Below, in pieces: positions 26,041 through 35,310 of a stretch of 64,000 nt of DNA. Location of the stretch: NCBI GenBank assembly GCA_027451905.1, contig DAIDHV010000001.1:286667-350666 (forward strand). The letters run 5' to 3'. A program made the position numbers and the translations under genes. The stretch's first letter is position 1; each line of letters begins with the position of its first letter. Origin of the DNA: Armatimonadota bacterium (GTDB taxonomy: Bacteria > Armatimonadota > Fimbriimonadia > Fimbriimonadales > Fimbriimonadaceae). Below the pieces are notes generated by a model. It ran no database searches and was not told where the DNA came from. It saw nothing but the letters and a program-made list of their open reading frames with translations.

Positions 26041-27549
26041 TTAGCCGACCGAGCCTTCTAAGCTAACGCCAAGCAGCTTTTGCGCTTCCACCGCAAACTC
26101 CATCGGAAGTTCCCTAAAAACCTCTTTACAAAATCCGCTGACAATCATATTGACCGCGTCTTCGGTTGGGATTCCTCTTTGCTTGCAGTAAAAAATTTGA
26201 TCTTCTCCAATTTTAGAAGTTGATGCCTCATGTTCCACCGTTGCCGTGGGATTTTTAACTTCGATGTAAGGAAAAGTGTGGGCGCCGCATCGGTCTCCCA
26301 TCAACATAGAATCGCACTGACTATAGTTGCGGGCGTTGTCGGCACCAGGATTGACTTTGACCAAACCCCGGTATGTATTTTGCCCATTTCCAGCCGAGAT
26401 GCCCTTGCTAACAATTGTTGATTTGGTGTTTTTGCCAATATGAATCATCTTCGTGCCGGTATCGGCTTGCTGCTTGTTGGCAGTGAGCGCCACCGAATAA
26501 AACTCACCGATAGAGTAATCACCCTGCAGAATAACGCTTGGGTACTTCCAGGTGATCGCAGAACCTGTCTCTACCTGAGTCCATGTCACTTTACTATGGG
26601 CTCCTCTGCACGCGGCTCGCTTGGTTACAAAGTTATAGATTCCCCCTTTGCCGTCTTTGTCTCCCGGGTACCAGTTTTGAACGGTGCTGTACTTGATGGT
26701 CGCCTTTTCCATGGCAACAAGTTCAACCACTGCCGCATGGAGTTGATTCTCGTCGCGCATCGGAGCCGTGCACCCTTCTAGGTAGCTGACGTAAGCACCT
26801 GCGTCGGCAATGATTAACGTCCTTTCAAACTGGCCAGTCTTTTCCGCATTGATCCTAAAGTAGGTGCTTAATTCCATAGGGCAGCGCACCCCGCTGGGAA
26901 CATACACAAAAGAGCCATCGGAAAATACGGCCGAGTTTAGAGTGGCAAAATAATTATCGCTGTAGGGAACAACCGATCCCAAATACTCCTTGACCAGTTC
27001 TGGATGCTCTTTGACCGCTTCTTGAATCGAGCAAAAGATAATGCCTAGCTCCGCTAATTTCTCTTTGAAGGTGGTCACCACCGAAACCGAATCAAAAACC
27101 GCATCGATCGCAACGTTAGAAAGCGGATTAGCGACTTCGGCGGGAGCCATATTTTCTGAACCTCGGACATTCAAGAGAACCTTTTGCTCCGCAAGAGGAA
27201 TGCCCAACTTCTGAAAAGTCTTAAGGACTTCGGGATCGGCCTCATCTAATGAGTTCAGAACTGCCTTCTTCTTAGGCGCCGAATAATAAATGATGTCCTG
27301 CAGATCAATAGGCGGGTAATGAACGTTTGGCCATTTGGGAAGGCTCATGGTTTTGAGGTGTTTAAAGGCTTTGAGCCTCCAGTCCAACAGCCATTCCGGC
27401 TCTCCCTTGATGTTGGAAATCCTTCTAACCGTTTCCTCTGTCAGCCCGGGCTCAAACTGGTCTACTTCCAGTTCAACGCTAAAACCCTGCTCATATTCCC
27501 GATTTGCAAACTGCTCTAAGAGGGCAGTCGATTGATCTAACTCGCTCAT
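26041..27549 (-). CDS. sufB: Fe-S cluster assembly scaffold SufB
   Basis: 502 residues, full length for SufB. Characteristic segments: [75 protein letters not shown] and the C-terminal [20 protein letters not shown] and [12 protein letters not shown]. SufB with SufC and SufD builds iron-sulfur clusters in the cytoplasm. SufC and SufD are not in this window, so the gene is separated from the usual operon here. A stem GCGTTGG/CCAACGC with a 33-base loop lies just downstream (25982-26028). Confidence 0.95.
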   Translation of the reverse strand: MSELDQSTALLEQFANREYEQGFSVELEVDQFEPGLTEETVRRISNIKGEPEWLLDWRLKAFKHLKTMSLPKWPNVHYPPIDLQDIIYYSAPKKKAVLNSLDEADPEVLKTFQKLGIPLAEQKVLLNVRGSENMAPAEVANPLSNVAIDAVFDSVSVVTTFKEKLAELGIIFCSIQEAVKEHPELVKEYLGSVVPYSDNYFATLNSAVFSDGSFVYVPSGVRCPMELSTYFRINAEKTGQFERTLIIADAGAYVSYLEGCTAPMRDENQLHAAVVELVAMEKATIKYSTVQNWYPGDKDGKGGIYNFVTKRAACRGAHSKVTWTQVETGSAITWKYPSVILQGDYSIGEFYSVALTANKQQADTGTKMIHIGKNTKSTIVSKGISAGNGQNTYRGLVKVNPGADNARNYSQCDSMLMGDRCGAHTFPYIEVKNPTATVEHEASTSKIGEDQIFYCKQRGIPTEDAVNMIVSGFCKEVFRELPMEFAVEAQKLLGVSLEGSVG

Positions 27550-27661
27550 TTTCTATCTTTGCCGACACCCTCCCCGCAGAACGGGCTACGCCTCGACACT
27601 GAAAAGTACGCCTAATGGACCTAAATCGTTCTCAAATGTTGGATCGGGGGATGGATTGCAG

Positions 27662-28654
27662 TTAGACGGCTCGGCGGGAGGATTCCCGTATGATAAGCCT
27701 TGGCGAAACCTTAACATGGACCGGCGGCCTTTTTGGGTCAGAGCGGCGCTGGTCAATCAAGATCCATGCTTTTTCAACCGCCTCGGCGGCAGGGTAAGCA
27801 ACCGTCGTCAAAGATGGCAGCGAGACCTCGCCATCGGCAGTGCCACCAAAACCAATAATCAAGCAATCTTGAGGGACGGATTGTCCAAGATCGTGCAAAG
27901 CGCGGATGCAAGCGATTGCCGCTGAATCCGTATCGGCAATGATTGCCTGGGGAACGCCCGATTTTTCTATCTTTACCTTAAGGGATGCTTTGATCCCCGC
28001 ATGGCTTCCATCAACGCAAACCAAACTGTCGATCACAACCCCGCTTTCGGACATCGCCCCTTTGATCAGTGCCCTTCGGCTATCAAACGGGTCGGTGACA
28101 TCAGCCAACGAAATATGAAGGGCTTTGGAAACGTTTTGCTCCGCAAATTCTTCGGCAGCCAGCCTCGCGCCTTGCTCAACATCAAACGCTACCGAATCTA
28201 CATGGTTCGAGACAATGGTTCCGATTGACGCCACAGGGTGATCCAATTTTGTTGCGCTTGAAATCCACGGCGCTTCCCCGCAATCTAAAAGTAGAGTGGC
28301 GGCAATGGGCCAATCCTCCAAATCAACCGAGTTGATAAATTGATCGTCAAAAGAAGCAGTCCTTAATACCACTTCCATGGATTTTGACCTTGCTATCATT
28401 TCTAGCTGTTCGGCGAGCTTCCAAAAATCGTTCACCGTTCTGGAAGGCACCCAAAGGGCGATCAGATCCGATTCACCTTTGGCAAGCGCGCGCGCTGCCC
28501 TATTTGGCTTGTAACCCATTCTTTCTGCTGCCTCTTTCACGCGCTGCCTAGTGGAATCGGGGATTGAGACGTCCCGACGGTTATTCAGGACAAAAGAAAT
28601 GGTGGCGTGGGATAGCTGGAGTTCTTTCGCAATATCTCGTATTGTTATGCGCAT
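27662..28654 (-). CDS. LacI-family transcriptional regulator
   Basis: 330 residues. The N-terminal helix-turn-helix is canonical (TIRDIAKELQLSHATISFVL, NNRRDVSIPDSTRQRVKEAA, MGYKPNRAARALAKG), followed by a periplasmic-binding-protein-like sensor domain (TLLLDCGEAPWI, AIIADTDSAAIACIRAL, IIGFGGTADGEVSLPSLTTV). Members bind a sugar or nucleoside and release an operator. No transport or catabolic gene adjoins, so targets are unknown. Two inverted repeats upstream may be its own operator. Confidence 0.9.
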   Translation of the reverse strand: MRITIRDIAKELQLSHATISFVLNNRRDVSIPDSTRQRVKEAAERMGYKPNRAARALAKGESDLIALWVPSRTVNDFWKLAEQLEMIARSKSMEVVLRTASFDDQFINSVDLEDWPIAATLLLDCGEAPWISSATKLDHPVASIGTIVSNHVDSVAFDVEQGARLAAEEFAEQNVSKALHISLADVTDPFDSRRALIKGAMSESGVVIDSLVCVDGSHAGIKASLKVKIEKSGVPQAIIADTDSAAIACIRALHDLGQSVPQDCLIIGFGGTADGEVSLPSLTTVAYPAAEAVEKAWILIDQRRSDPKRPPVHVKVSPRLIIRESSRRAV

Positions 28655-28680
28655 CCTATATGGACCAATCCACTGCCGAT

Positions 28681-28748
28681 CCGCATTTTGGACTAGTAAA
28701 AGTACCGGTGTCCTATGCGGAAAATGAACTTAATCGGTTATCTAACCG
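28681..28748. promoter_or_regulatory. Two dyads upstream of the LacI-type regulator
   Basis: A perfect 14-base palindrome CGGTTA-TC-TAACCG at 28735-28748, and a longer interrupted dyad at 28681-28720 (CCGCAT, GGAC ... GTCC, ATGCGG). Both lie within 100 bases of the regulator's start. A palindrome of this size suits a LacI-family dimer; either could instead help terminate the upstream gene, though T-tracts are missing. Confidence 0.4.
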
Positions 28749-28841
28749 TGGTTGGCTCTCTCCCAGGTTATTTGACTGGGGTTTCAACTCAATTGTTCCC
28801 TTGATCCTAGGTCTAAAATTCCCCGCAAGAAACGCAGGGTC

Positions 28842-29831
28842 TTAAAGCATGGTAGTGAGGTTGACTCCGATTGTAAAATCCGGCCCGATGCCAACCCCAT
28901 TGGGGAGATTGGGATTCAGCAAATCAAGGTCCTCAGAAAAATAGAAGGTCAAAAAGTCTCTTGGGTTGATTTTTCTGCGGTACCCCACCGAAGTGATCGC
29001 CTGAATCTGGTCAGAAACCGGTATCCCCGTTTTAAGGGCAGAACTCTCTCTTTGCAATTGCACCGTCCAGCAATCGCGACTATTTTGACGCAATGTCAGT
29101 GCCGCCGAAAGCTGATATCCCCATACCAAGGAGTGCCTCAGGAAAGTCGAAGCCCCCTGATAAATTCCGGCGGCTTGCAAAGAAAGTCCCCAATTTTTGC
29201 CAAGTGGCTCAAACTGCTCAAGTTGGAGTCCAAGATCAAAGTTGCCGGATCCTAGCAGTCCGTTTGGATTGCCAGTTGGCAGTTTAACCCCCACCGAAGC
29301 AAACGTTCGACTCCCCAGCCAATGGGCAAGGGTCGCAGAAACGTCGCCAACGCCTAACCCGCCATTTGAAGTCGGCTCATTGGGTGATTGAACAATGTGC
29401 CTTCCAAACCGAAACGTGTTGCGATCGTTAAGAAGGCTCAAAAAAGCGCGGTGATACCAAGTAATCATTGGATCCATAAATCCGGGCCCCATGTCCACAA
29501 ACGGCACGTCCACCCCCCATTGCCACCCAGACGGCATCATCTTTTGATACCTGCACTCCAAGATGTCGGCCTCAATGTCTTCTTGGAAGACAGGATTGGC
29601 AGAATCCGGCAAGATCGTCATCGAATTGGCGGCTTCAAAGTCAAACTCAGCTTGACTTTGACCGGATTTCAACAGGGGCCCCGAAAAAGGAAACCTAAAA
29701 AAAGGCAAATTAAAGGGCCGAGCATCCCGAGTCGATATCGGAGCATATTGCTGGCCTTCTGCAAATCCTACCAAACCTAAGGCAAATACGCACCCAATCA
29801 GAACCTTATATCCGCCCAAAGTCTCCTTCAT
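28842..29831 (-). CDS. DUF3187-like outer-membrane beta-barrel protein
   Basis: 329 residues with a signal peptide (residues 9-26, ending FAEGQ). The body alternates amphipathic strands with Gly/Asn turns (GVGDVSATLAHWL, ASVGVKLPTGNPNGLLGSGNFDLGL, FTIGVNLTTML at the end), as in outer-membrane barrels. The phrase RPFNLPFFRFPFSGPL near the mature N-terminus and the LPTG...GSGNFD pattern match the DUF3187 type. Function is not known. It precedes the regulator on the same strand, separated by 187 bases. Confidence 0.65.
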   Translation of the reverse strand: MKETLGGYKVLIGCVFALGLVGFAEGQQYAPISTRDARPFNLPFFRFPFSGPLLKSGQSQAEFDFEAANSMTILPDSANPVFQEDIEADILECRYQKMMPSGWQWGVDVPFVDMGPGFMDPMITWYHRAFLSLLNDRNTFRFGRHIVQSPNEPTSNGGLGVGDVSATLAHWLGSRTFASVGVKLPTGNPNGLLGSGNFDLGLQLEQFEPLGKNWGLSLQAAGIYQGASTFLRHSLVWGYQLSAALTLRQNSRDCWTVQLQRESSALKTGIPVSDQIQAITSVGYRRKINPRDFLTFYFSEDLDLLNPNLPNGVGIGPDFTIGVNLTTML

Positions 29832-29896
29832 TTTAAAACATGATTATCAAATTCCGTTTTAGTGCCGAGTGCCTAGGGGGCCTGGCATCAAAGACA

Positions 29897-29930
29897 AGAT
29901 CGGCCCGAAGCCTGCCCTTCAGACCGATCT
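29897..29930 (-). terminator. Hairpin terminator after secA
   Basis: On the - strand a 14-pair stem (allowing G-U) starts AGATCGGTCTGAAG, has a 6-base loop, and ends CCGATCT, followed by the T-rich TGTCTTTG. It lies about 20 bases past the secA stop. Confidence 0.65.
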
Positions 29931-29947
29931 CTAGACCAACCGACGTC

Positions 29948-32900
29948 TTAGATCTCGCCGTTAGATCTTAAAATTGGGTAGTGGCAAGCCTTAAACTTCT
30001 TGCCACTACCGCACGGGCAAGGATCATTTCTGCCAACTCGCTTCCAATTTATGGTTGCCAAATCCGAGCCGGTTGCTAACGCGGTACCGCCGCCTTGCTG
30101 CATTGCATTGGCTTCATTACCATCAATCCTTTGCATCATGGGCGCAGGTTCGCCGTACATTGAGGGCTGGGGAAGGTTCTCGATTCTTGCCCTAAAGATC
30201 AGCTTCACCGCATCGTTGTGAATGTTTCGCTTTGTCTCGACAAAGGTATCGAAGGTTTCCCTCTTGTAGGCAATGAGGGGATCAACCTGACCATAGCCAC
30301 GCAAGCCAATGCCTTCCCGGATATAGTCAATAGTCTGAAGATGCTCCATCCACCGCTCGTTTACGGCATGAAGCATCACCCGCCTCTCGAGGTCTCGCAT
30401 CACTTCATCGCCTAAATTCTCGATTCGTTGGTCATAAGCTTCATGAGCTATCTTCACCAAGTAATCCTTGAGTCCGCCATCCGGTGGATACTTTTCTAGG
30501 TCACTGATCGTTGCAAAATCAACGGCAGGAAAGACTTCATTGACGTCCTCAAACAAAAGGTTGTAATCGTAAAGCCTGTTATCGTGCTCATCAAGCACCC
30601 AGGCGTTGTCAACAAGGGCGCTGACAATCTCGGGGAGATAGCTCTGAATTTCCTCTCTACAGTCCTTGCCAAGCAAGATTTCGCGTCGCATCGAGTAGAT
30701 GTCCTCACGCTGGGCATTTAAAACGTCGTCATACTCCAACGTCTGTTTTCTGTATTCGTAGAAGTGATTCTCGATGCGCTCCTGAGTGCGTTCGATCATC
30801 TTATCCATGGATTTCATCTTGACTTCTTCAAACTCGGGCCAGAGTTTGAGAAGTGGATTTTCCATCATATTGGGATTAAAGGTCTTCCATAAGGTGTCTT
30901 CTAAGGAAACAAAGAACCGACTTTCGCCAGGATCACCCTGACGGCCCGATCGGCCTCGAAGCTGGTTATCAATTCGCCTTGATTCGTGCCGCTCGGTACC
31001 CAAGATAAAGAGTCCACCAAGCTTTCTCACCTCATCAGCAAGCCCTTTGCGCTCTTGGTCATCCAAAGGCAAGGGCGGAGCTGCGCGCTCTTTGCCACCT
31101 CGTCTATACGTGGCAAAGGTTTCCGCATACTCGTCATCTGCCCCTTCCTGCTCATCAGTTGTAATGGTGGTTGCGTCGCGAACGCTTTTGACCGTATCAT
31201 CTTCAACTCGACCGCCAAGGAGGATATCAACTCCGCGACCTGCCATATTCGTTGCAATTGTCACCTGTCCTTTGCGTCCCGCTTCGGCAACGATAACTGC
31301 TTCCCGCTCGTGGTACTTTGCGTTCAAAACGTTATGAGGAACACCATGGGCAAGCGCTTCATGCAAATAGCCCTTGTTCTCCTTGGGAAGCTCAGCGTAA
31401 TCTAAAAACCAATCCAGCCAGGGATCGGCAAGAACATCCTTCCCTAATTCAATTTTACTGAGGAAAGCATCCACCGCCTGCCTATTGAAGGTGTCTAAAG
31501 GCTGGTTTGCAATTTCAATTGCAGTTTTGCGGTCATCGCCTTTGATTTCTTTCTTGACGTCGGCAAGGTCACGCAGTCGCGTGACAATCATCAGGTTTTG
31601 CAGCATATCGGCTTTGAGGCGCCCAGAAACAACTTCGGAAAGCTCGATAGACCGTGTACCCACCAAAACCGGCTGCTGCTTGGTATAAAGCCTCAAGATT
31701 TCTAGCCCGATGCCCCGAAGCTTTGCCTCCATGGATTTGTAAATCAAGTCACTATGATCAACACGGACCATAGGTCGATGGGTTGGGATTGCAACCACGT
31801 CTAAGCCATAAATCTTTCGAAACTCGTCTTCTTCTGTTTTGGCAGTACCCGTCATTCCTGCAAGTTTGTGGTACATGCGGAACAGGTTCTGGAAGGTGAT
31901 CGTGGCAATCGTTTGGCTCTCTCTTTGGACGGGAACCCCTTCTTTGGCTTCAATTGCCTGGTGCAATCCATCAGACAAACGCCTACCAAACATCATGTGG
32001 CCCGTGTTTTCATCAATGAGAATGACTTCTCCCTTCCTCACCACATAATCTGTGTCTTTGTCAAATAGCCCGTAGGCCTTGACGGACGCATTCACGTGGT
32101 GGAACATTTTGGGGCTAGACGCAATATTATCAATTTCAAGCAGCCTCTCCACTTCGTCCATTCCTTCTTCTGTTAAATGGGCAGCATGAGACTTCTTATC
32201 AACCGTGTAGTGCTTTTCTTTTTCTAGCTGTTTGGCAATCTTATCAACTTCAGCATAAACGCTGACATCTTCTGTACTCGGTCCAGAAATAATGTGAGGA
32301 GTCTTAGCTTCATCAATTAAAATCGAGTCAACTTCGTCAATCATCGCGTAGTTCAACTCCCTCATCACCAAGTCTTCTTCGTCAAAAGCCATGTTATCCC
32401 GAAGGTAATCGAATCCAAATTCGTGGTTGGTTCCATAAACCACGTCACATCCATACGCTTCTCGGCGACCAGTGGGTACCAAGTGCATGTAGCGGGGATC
32501 TTCATGTTCGGCACCTGGCTTGTAAATGTAGCTTCCTCCCAGTTCATCAGAATCCTGAGATTGGCCTTGGATAATTCCTACCGAGAGTCCAAAAAAGTGA
32601 TAAATCGGGCCCATCCAAACCGCATCACGACGCGCCAAATAATCGTTGACGGTAACAAGGTGGGCGCCTCTTCCAGGCAAGGCATTGAGGATTAGCGGGG
32701 CAACCGCAACTAAAGTCTTTCCTTCACCGGTTCTCATTTCCGCAATTCGGCCTTGATGAAGTACGACTCCTCCAATCATTTGTACGTCAAATTGCCTCAT
32801 CCCTAAGGTGCGCTTGCTGACTTCTCTAACCACGGCAAAGGTTTCAACAAGGAGGCTATCCAAGCTCTCCCCTTCCATGGCCCTGGATTTCAGAGCCGCA

Positions 32901-33031
32901 GCCGCTTCTTTGAGCTTTTCATCGGTAAGGTCCGCGTAGTCTGCTTCCTTAGCATTGATCTGAGTGACGATGGGGGTTATGCTCTCGACATCTTTCTTAC
33001 TTGTGTCGAATATCTTTCTTAAAAATTCCAT
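29948..33031 (-). CDS. secA: Preprotein translocase ATPase SecA
   Basis: 1,027 residues. Landmarks: AEMRTGEGKTLVA (Walker A), MIDEVDSILIDEAKTPHIIS (DEAD-type motif), MTGTAKTEEDEFRKIY, ATNMAGRGVDILLGG, RRIDNQLRGRSGRQGDPG, and the C-terminal zinc tail NDPCPCGSGKKFKACH. SecA drives proteins through SecYEG. It is longer than the roughly 900 residues of enterobacterial SecA: about 90 extra residues lie between the SIELSEVVSGRL and LNAKYHEREAVIVAEAG motifs (about 31340-31616), and a smaller charged insertion follows LLGGRVED. The start is the only good ATG before the MEFLRKIFDTSKKD segment. Confidence 0.97.
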   Translation of the reverse strand: MEFLRKIFDTSKKDVESITPIVTQINAKEADYADLTDEKLKEAAAALKSRAMEGESLDSLLVETFAVVREVSKRTLGMRQFDVQMIGGVVLHQGRIAEMRTGEGKTLVAVAPLILNALPGRGAHLVTVNDYLARRDAVWMGPIYHFFGLSVGIIQGQSQDSDELGGSYIYKPGAEHEDPRYMHLVPTGRREAYGCDVVYGTNHEFGFDYLRDNMAFDEEDLVMRELNYAMIDEVDSILIDEAKTPHIISGPSTEDVSVYAEVDKIAKQLEKEKHYTVDKKSHAAHLTEEGMDEVERLLEIDNIASSPKMFHHVNASVKAYGLFDKDTDYVVRKGEVILIDENTGHMMFGRRLSDGLHQAIEAKEGVPVQRESQTIATITFQNLFRMYHKLAGMTGTAKTEEDEFRKIYGLDVVAIPTHRPMVRVDHSDLIYKSMEAKLRGIGLEILRLYTKQQPVLVGTRSIELSEVVSGRLKADMLQNLMIVTRLRDLADVKKEIKGDDRKTAIEIANQPLDTFNRQAVDAFLSKIELGKDVLADPWLDWFLDYAELPKENKGYLHEALAHGVPHNVLNAKYHEREAVIVAEAGRKGQVTIATNMAGRGVDILLGGRVEDDTVKSVRDATTITTDEQEGADDEYAETFATYRRGGKERAAPPLPLDDQERKGLADEVRKLGGLFILGTERHESRRIDNQLRGRSGRQGDPGESRFFVSLEDTLWKTFNPNMMENPLLKLWPEFEEVKMKSMDKMIERTQERIENHFYEYRKQTLEYDDVLNAQREDIYSMRREILLGKDCREEIQSYLPEIVSALVDNAWVLDEHDNRLYDYNLLFEDVNEVFPAVDFATISDLEKYPPDGGLKDYLVKIAHEAYDQRIENLGDEVMRDLERRVMLHAVNERWMEHLQTIDYIREGIGLRGYGQVDPLIAYKRETFDTFVETKRNIHNDAVKLIFRARIENLPQPSMYGEPAPMMQRIDGNEANAMQQGGGTALATGSDLATINWKRVGRNDPCPCGSGKKFKACHYPILRSNGEI

Positions 33032-33125
33032 GGTTTGTTGGCTCGGTACAGAGCAGTCTTGAGTCAGAAATGGACCTAAATAACCGATGTGACGGGTTCA
33101 AGTAGGTCAGTTGGCAATAAGGAAG

Positions 33126-33434
33126 TTATGCCAATGGTCCGTCTCGAGTCAGACCTGAGGTTCGCTTAGATTTTTGAGGAACCTGGATCGAAAGGTTTGC
33201 CAAACAACATTCAGCAATTGCCAGTTCGGGTTGAGCCTGCAAAGCCGGCTGGACAGCCGCCAGGCAAATAACCAGAAAGGCGGCGTGAGAAACAGTACCG
33301 TTTTTACCGGTTACCGATTGAACCCTTGCAATGACATGGTGGGGCAAGTTTGCCTGAGATACCGCCGACTGCCCCTGAACCGGTTGACCGGTTTGAAAGA
33401 TCAGGAGTAGCAGGGCAGGGAAAAAGGCAAACAT
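33126..33434 (-). CDS. Possible small secreted protein
   Basis: 102 residues with a hydrophobic N-terminus that could be a signal peptide (MFAFFPALLLLIFQTGQPVQG). The rest has no recognised motif, and no ribosome binding site is evident. A + strand reading frame of similar length overlaps it, so coding is uncertain. It lies between secA and the phosphofructokinase gene on the same strand. Confidence 0.3.
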   Translation of the reverse strand: MFAFFPALLLLIFQTGQPVQGQSAVSQANLPHHVIARVQSVTGKNGTVSHAAFLVICLAAVQPALQAQPELAIAECCLANLSIQVPQKSKRTSGLTRDGPLA

Positions 33435-33489
33435 TTTGTTGGTTACTTTAAAAGTATAGACGTTTTTTGATCAAAAACTGATCCCAATC

Positions 33490-34449
33490 TTATGCCATTG
33501 TCTGAACCAAAAGCAGCTTTTCAGGGTCGATTTCTCGAGAGCTGCTAAGGACGTAAGAAAGAGGATGGCTAACAAGGCGCGTCCCTTCAACACCCACCAT
33601 CTCACCCCGAAACCCGTTTAAGAGCCGGTTAGCGGCAGTTGCACCTAGCCGCAGGGCAAGAACCCGATCAAAAGCGGTGGGGCTTCCACCTCGTTGCATG
33701 TGTCCCAGCACCAAATACCTGGTTTCAAAATTTGTCTTCTTTTGAATAAATTCGGCAATGTCTTTGGCGTTTCCGGCTCCTTCTGCCACGATGATAATGG
33801 AGCTTTTCTTGCCGCGTTCCGCCGCGCTTTTCATTTGCTCACAAATCTCCATTAAAGAGCTTGAAACTTCGGGAATGATCACCGCTTCTGCCCCTCCCGA
33901 CAGGCCCGCTTCAAGGGCAATGAATCCGTTGTGACGTCCCATAACTTCAATCACAAAGACCCGTTCGTGAGAATAAGCCGTGTCTCGGACCCGATCAATG
34001 GCTTGCATAGCGCAGACCACTGCCGTATCAAATCCAATCGAAAAGTCTGTTGCCGCAATATCGTTATCAATAGACCCAGGCACTCCCATCACCGGAAAAT
34101 CAAATTCTTCATGTAATTTCAGCGCCCCTGTCAAAGATCCATCACCACCAATGATGACAAGGCCCTCCACCCCTCCTGAGTTTAAGACTTCAATCGCTTT
34201 TTTTCGCCCTTCGTAAGTCTTAAATGTCTCACTTCGAGCTGTGCGGAGGATCGTTCCTCCACGGTCAATGATTCCCCCCACAGAATGAAAATAAAGAGGA
34301 GTTGTTTCATCGCAAATGATGCCCTCGTAACCATGAACATATCCCACCACTGCCGCTCCTCGGCCAATTGCAGCGCGGACCACTCCTCGGATCGCCGCAT
34401 TCATACCGGGGGCATCGCCGCCGCTGGTGAGAACTCCAATTTTCTTCAT
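33490..34449 (-). CDS. pfkA: ATP-dependent 6-phosphofructokinase
   Basis: 319 residues, the usual bacterial length. ATP-site GVLTSGGDAPGMNAAIRG, catalytic PGSIDNDI followed by FDTAV, the GGDGS motif (IIGGDGSLTGA, Gly-Asp-Gly marks the ATP-dependent type), and fructose-6-phosphate residues in EVMGRHNGFIA and LGHMQRGGSPTAFDR. It commits fructose 6-phosphate to glycolysis in the cytoplasm. It stands as a single gene between the L21/L27 terminator and secA. Confidence 0.97.
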   Translation of the reverse strand: MKKIGVLTSGGDAPGMNAAIRGVVRAAIGRGAAVVGYVHGYEGIICDETTPLYFHSVGGIIDRGGTILRTARSETFKTYEGRKKAIEVLNSGGVEGLVIIGGDGSLTGALKLHEEFDFPVMGVPGSIDNDIAATDFSIGFDTAVVCAMQAIDRVRDTAYSHERVFVIEVMGRHNGFIALEAGLSGGAEAVIIPEVSSSLMEICEQMKSAAERGKKSSIIIVAEGAGNAKDIAEFIQKKTNFETRYLVLGHMQRGGSPTAFDRVLALRLGATAANRLLNGFRGEMVGVEGTRLVSHPLSYVLSSSREIDPEKLLLVQTMA

Positions 34450-34587
34450 GTTCTTTATGAGTTTATCTGCAGGAACCGGATTCCTTCACTGCCCTCAGTG
34501 CCAAAACCGAGAAGTGTGCGCCTGAGCCAACCATGAAAGGCCTCTACTTTTCTAAAGATATGGCACTGACTCCATGGGGCTGGCAAC

Positions 34588-34629
34588 AAAAAAAGGTTTT
34601 CTAACCTGCATTAAGCAAGTTAGAAAACC
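34588..34629. terminator. Rho-independent terminator of rplU-rpmA
   Basis: A perfect 11-base stem GGTTTTCTAAC / GTTAGAAAACC with a 13-base loop, followed on the - strand by a run of seven T. It is 22 bases past the rpmA stop. Confidence 0.9.
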
Positions 34630-34651
34630 CTCTTTCTTGGATGCAAGATGT

Positions 34652-34915
34652 TTAAGCAGAAGGGGCCGCAGGATAGACGCTGATTCGGCGCCGCTTGGTT
34701 GGGCCCTCAAACTTCACCTGGCCATCAATGAGGCTATAGATGGTGTGGTCCCTGCCGATCCCAACGTTGCTGCCGGGATGAAATTGCGTGCCGCGCTGGC
34801 GAACAATGATATTGCCGGCGATGACAACCTCACCACCATACTTCTTGACTCCAAGCATCTTGGGCTTTGAATCGCGACCATTTCGAGATGAACCTTGACC
34901 TTTTTTATGTGCCAT
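34652..34915 (-). CDS. rpmA: 50S ribosomal protein L27
   Basis: 87 residues. The conserved N-terminus [19 protein letters not shown] and the [20 protein letters not shown] motif identify L27, which reaches the peptidyl transferase centre. There is no N-terminal cleavable extension of the Firmicutes type. It follows rplU by 14 bases, the standard order. Confidence 0.98.
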   Translation of the reverse strand: MAHKKGQGSSRNGRDSKPKMLGVKKYGGEVVIAGNIIVRQRGTQFHPGSNVGIGRDHTIYSLIDGQVKFEGPTKRRRISVYPAAPSA

Positions 34916-34929
34916 TTAATTTAATTCCT

Positions 34930-35247
34930 TTACTTTCCAGCTTTGATGGAAACAATTTCCACATGGGTTTCCGGTTGGCGGTGACCCCATCGCTTGCGCT
35001 CGTTCTTCTTGGGTTTGTAGTTGAACGCATTGATTTTTGCCGCCTTAGCCTGACGAACCACTTTGCCGGTGACCTTGGCGCCCTTTACAAAGGGAGCACC
35101 AATGATCGTATCAGGACCATCTGCTACCAACAGAACTTCGTCAAAAATGACTTCGGCTCCTGCCTCTCCATCCAACTTTTCGATTATTAACACGTCTCCT
35201 TTAGACGCGGAATACTGCTTACCACCGGTTTTGATTACTGCATACAT
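34930..35247 (-). CDS. rplU: 50S ribosomal protein L21
   Basis: 105 residues starting MYAVIKTGGKQYSASKGDVL, with the L21 signature GAKVTGKVVRQAKAAKINAF and KKNERKRWGHRQP near the C-terminus. It binds 23S rRNA with L20. First gene of the rplU-rpmA pair. No obg gene follows, unlike in many genomes. Confidence 0.98.
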   Translation of the reverse strand: MYAVIKTGGKQYSASKGDVLIIEKLDGEAGAEVIFDEVLLVADGPDTIIGAPFVKGAKVTGKVVRQAKAAKINAFNYKPKKNERKRWGHRQPETHVEIVSIKAGK

Positions 35248-35310
35248 ACTTCACCCGTTGCTTCAATTTTTAACGCGAAGTCAATTATGGCACAGTCCAA
35301 TGCAACTTCG

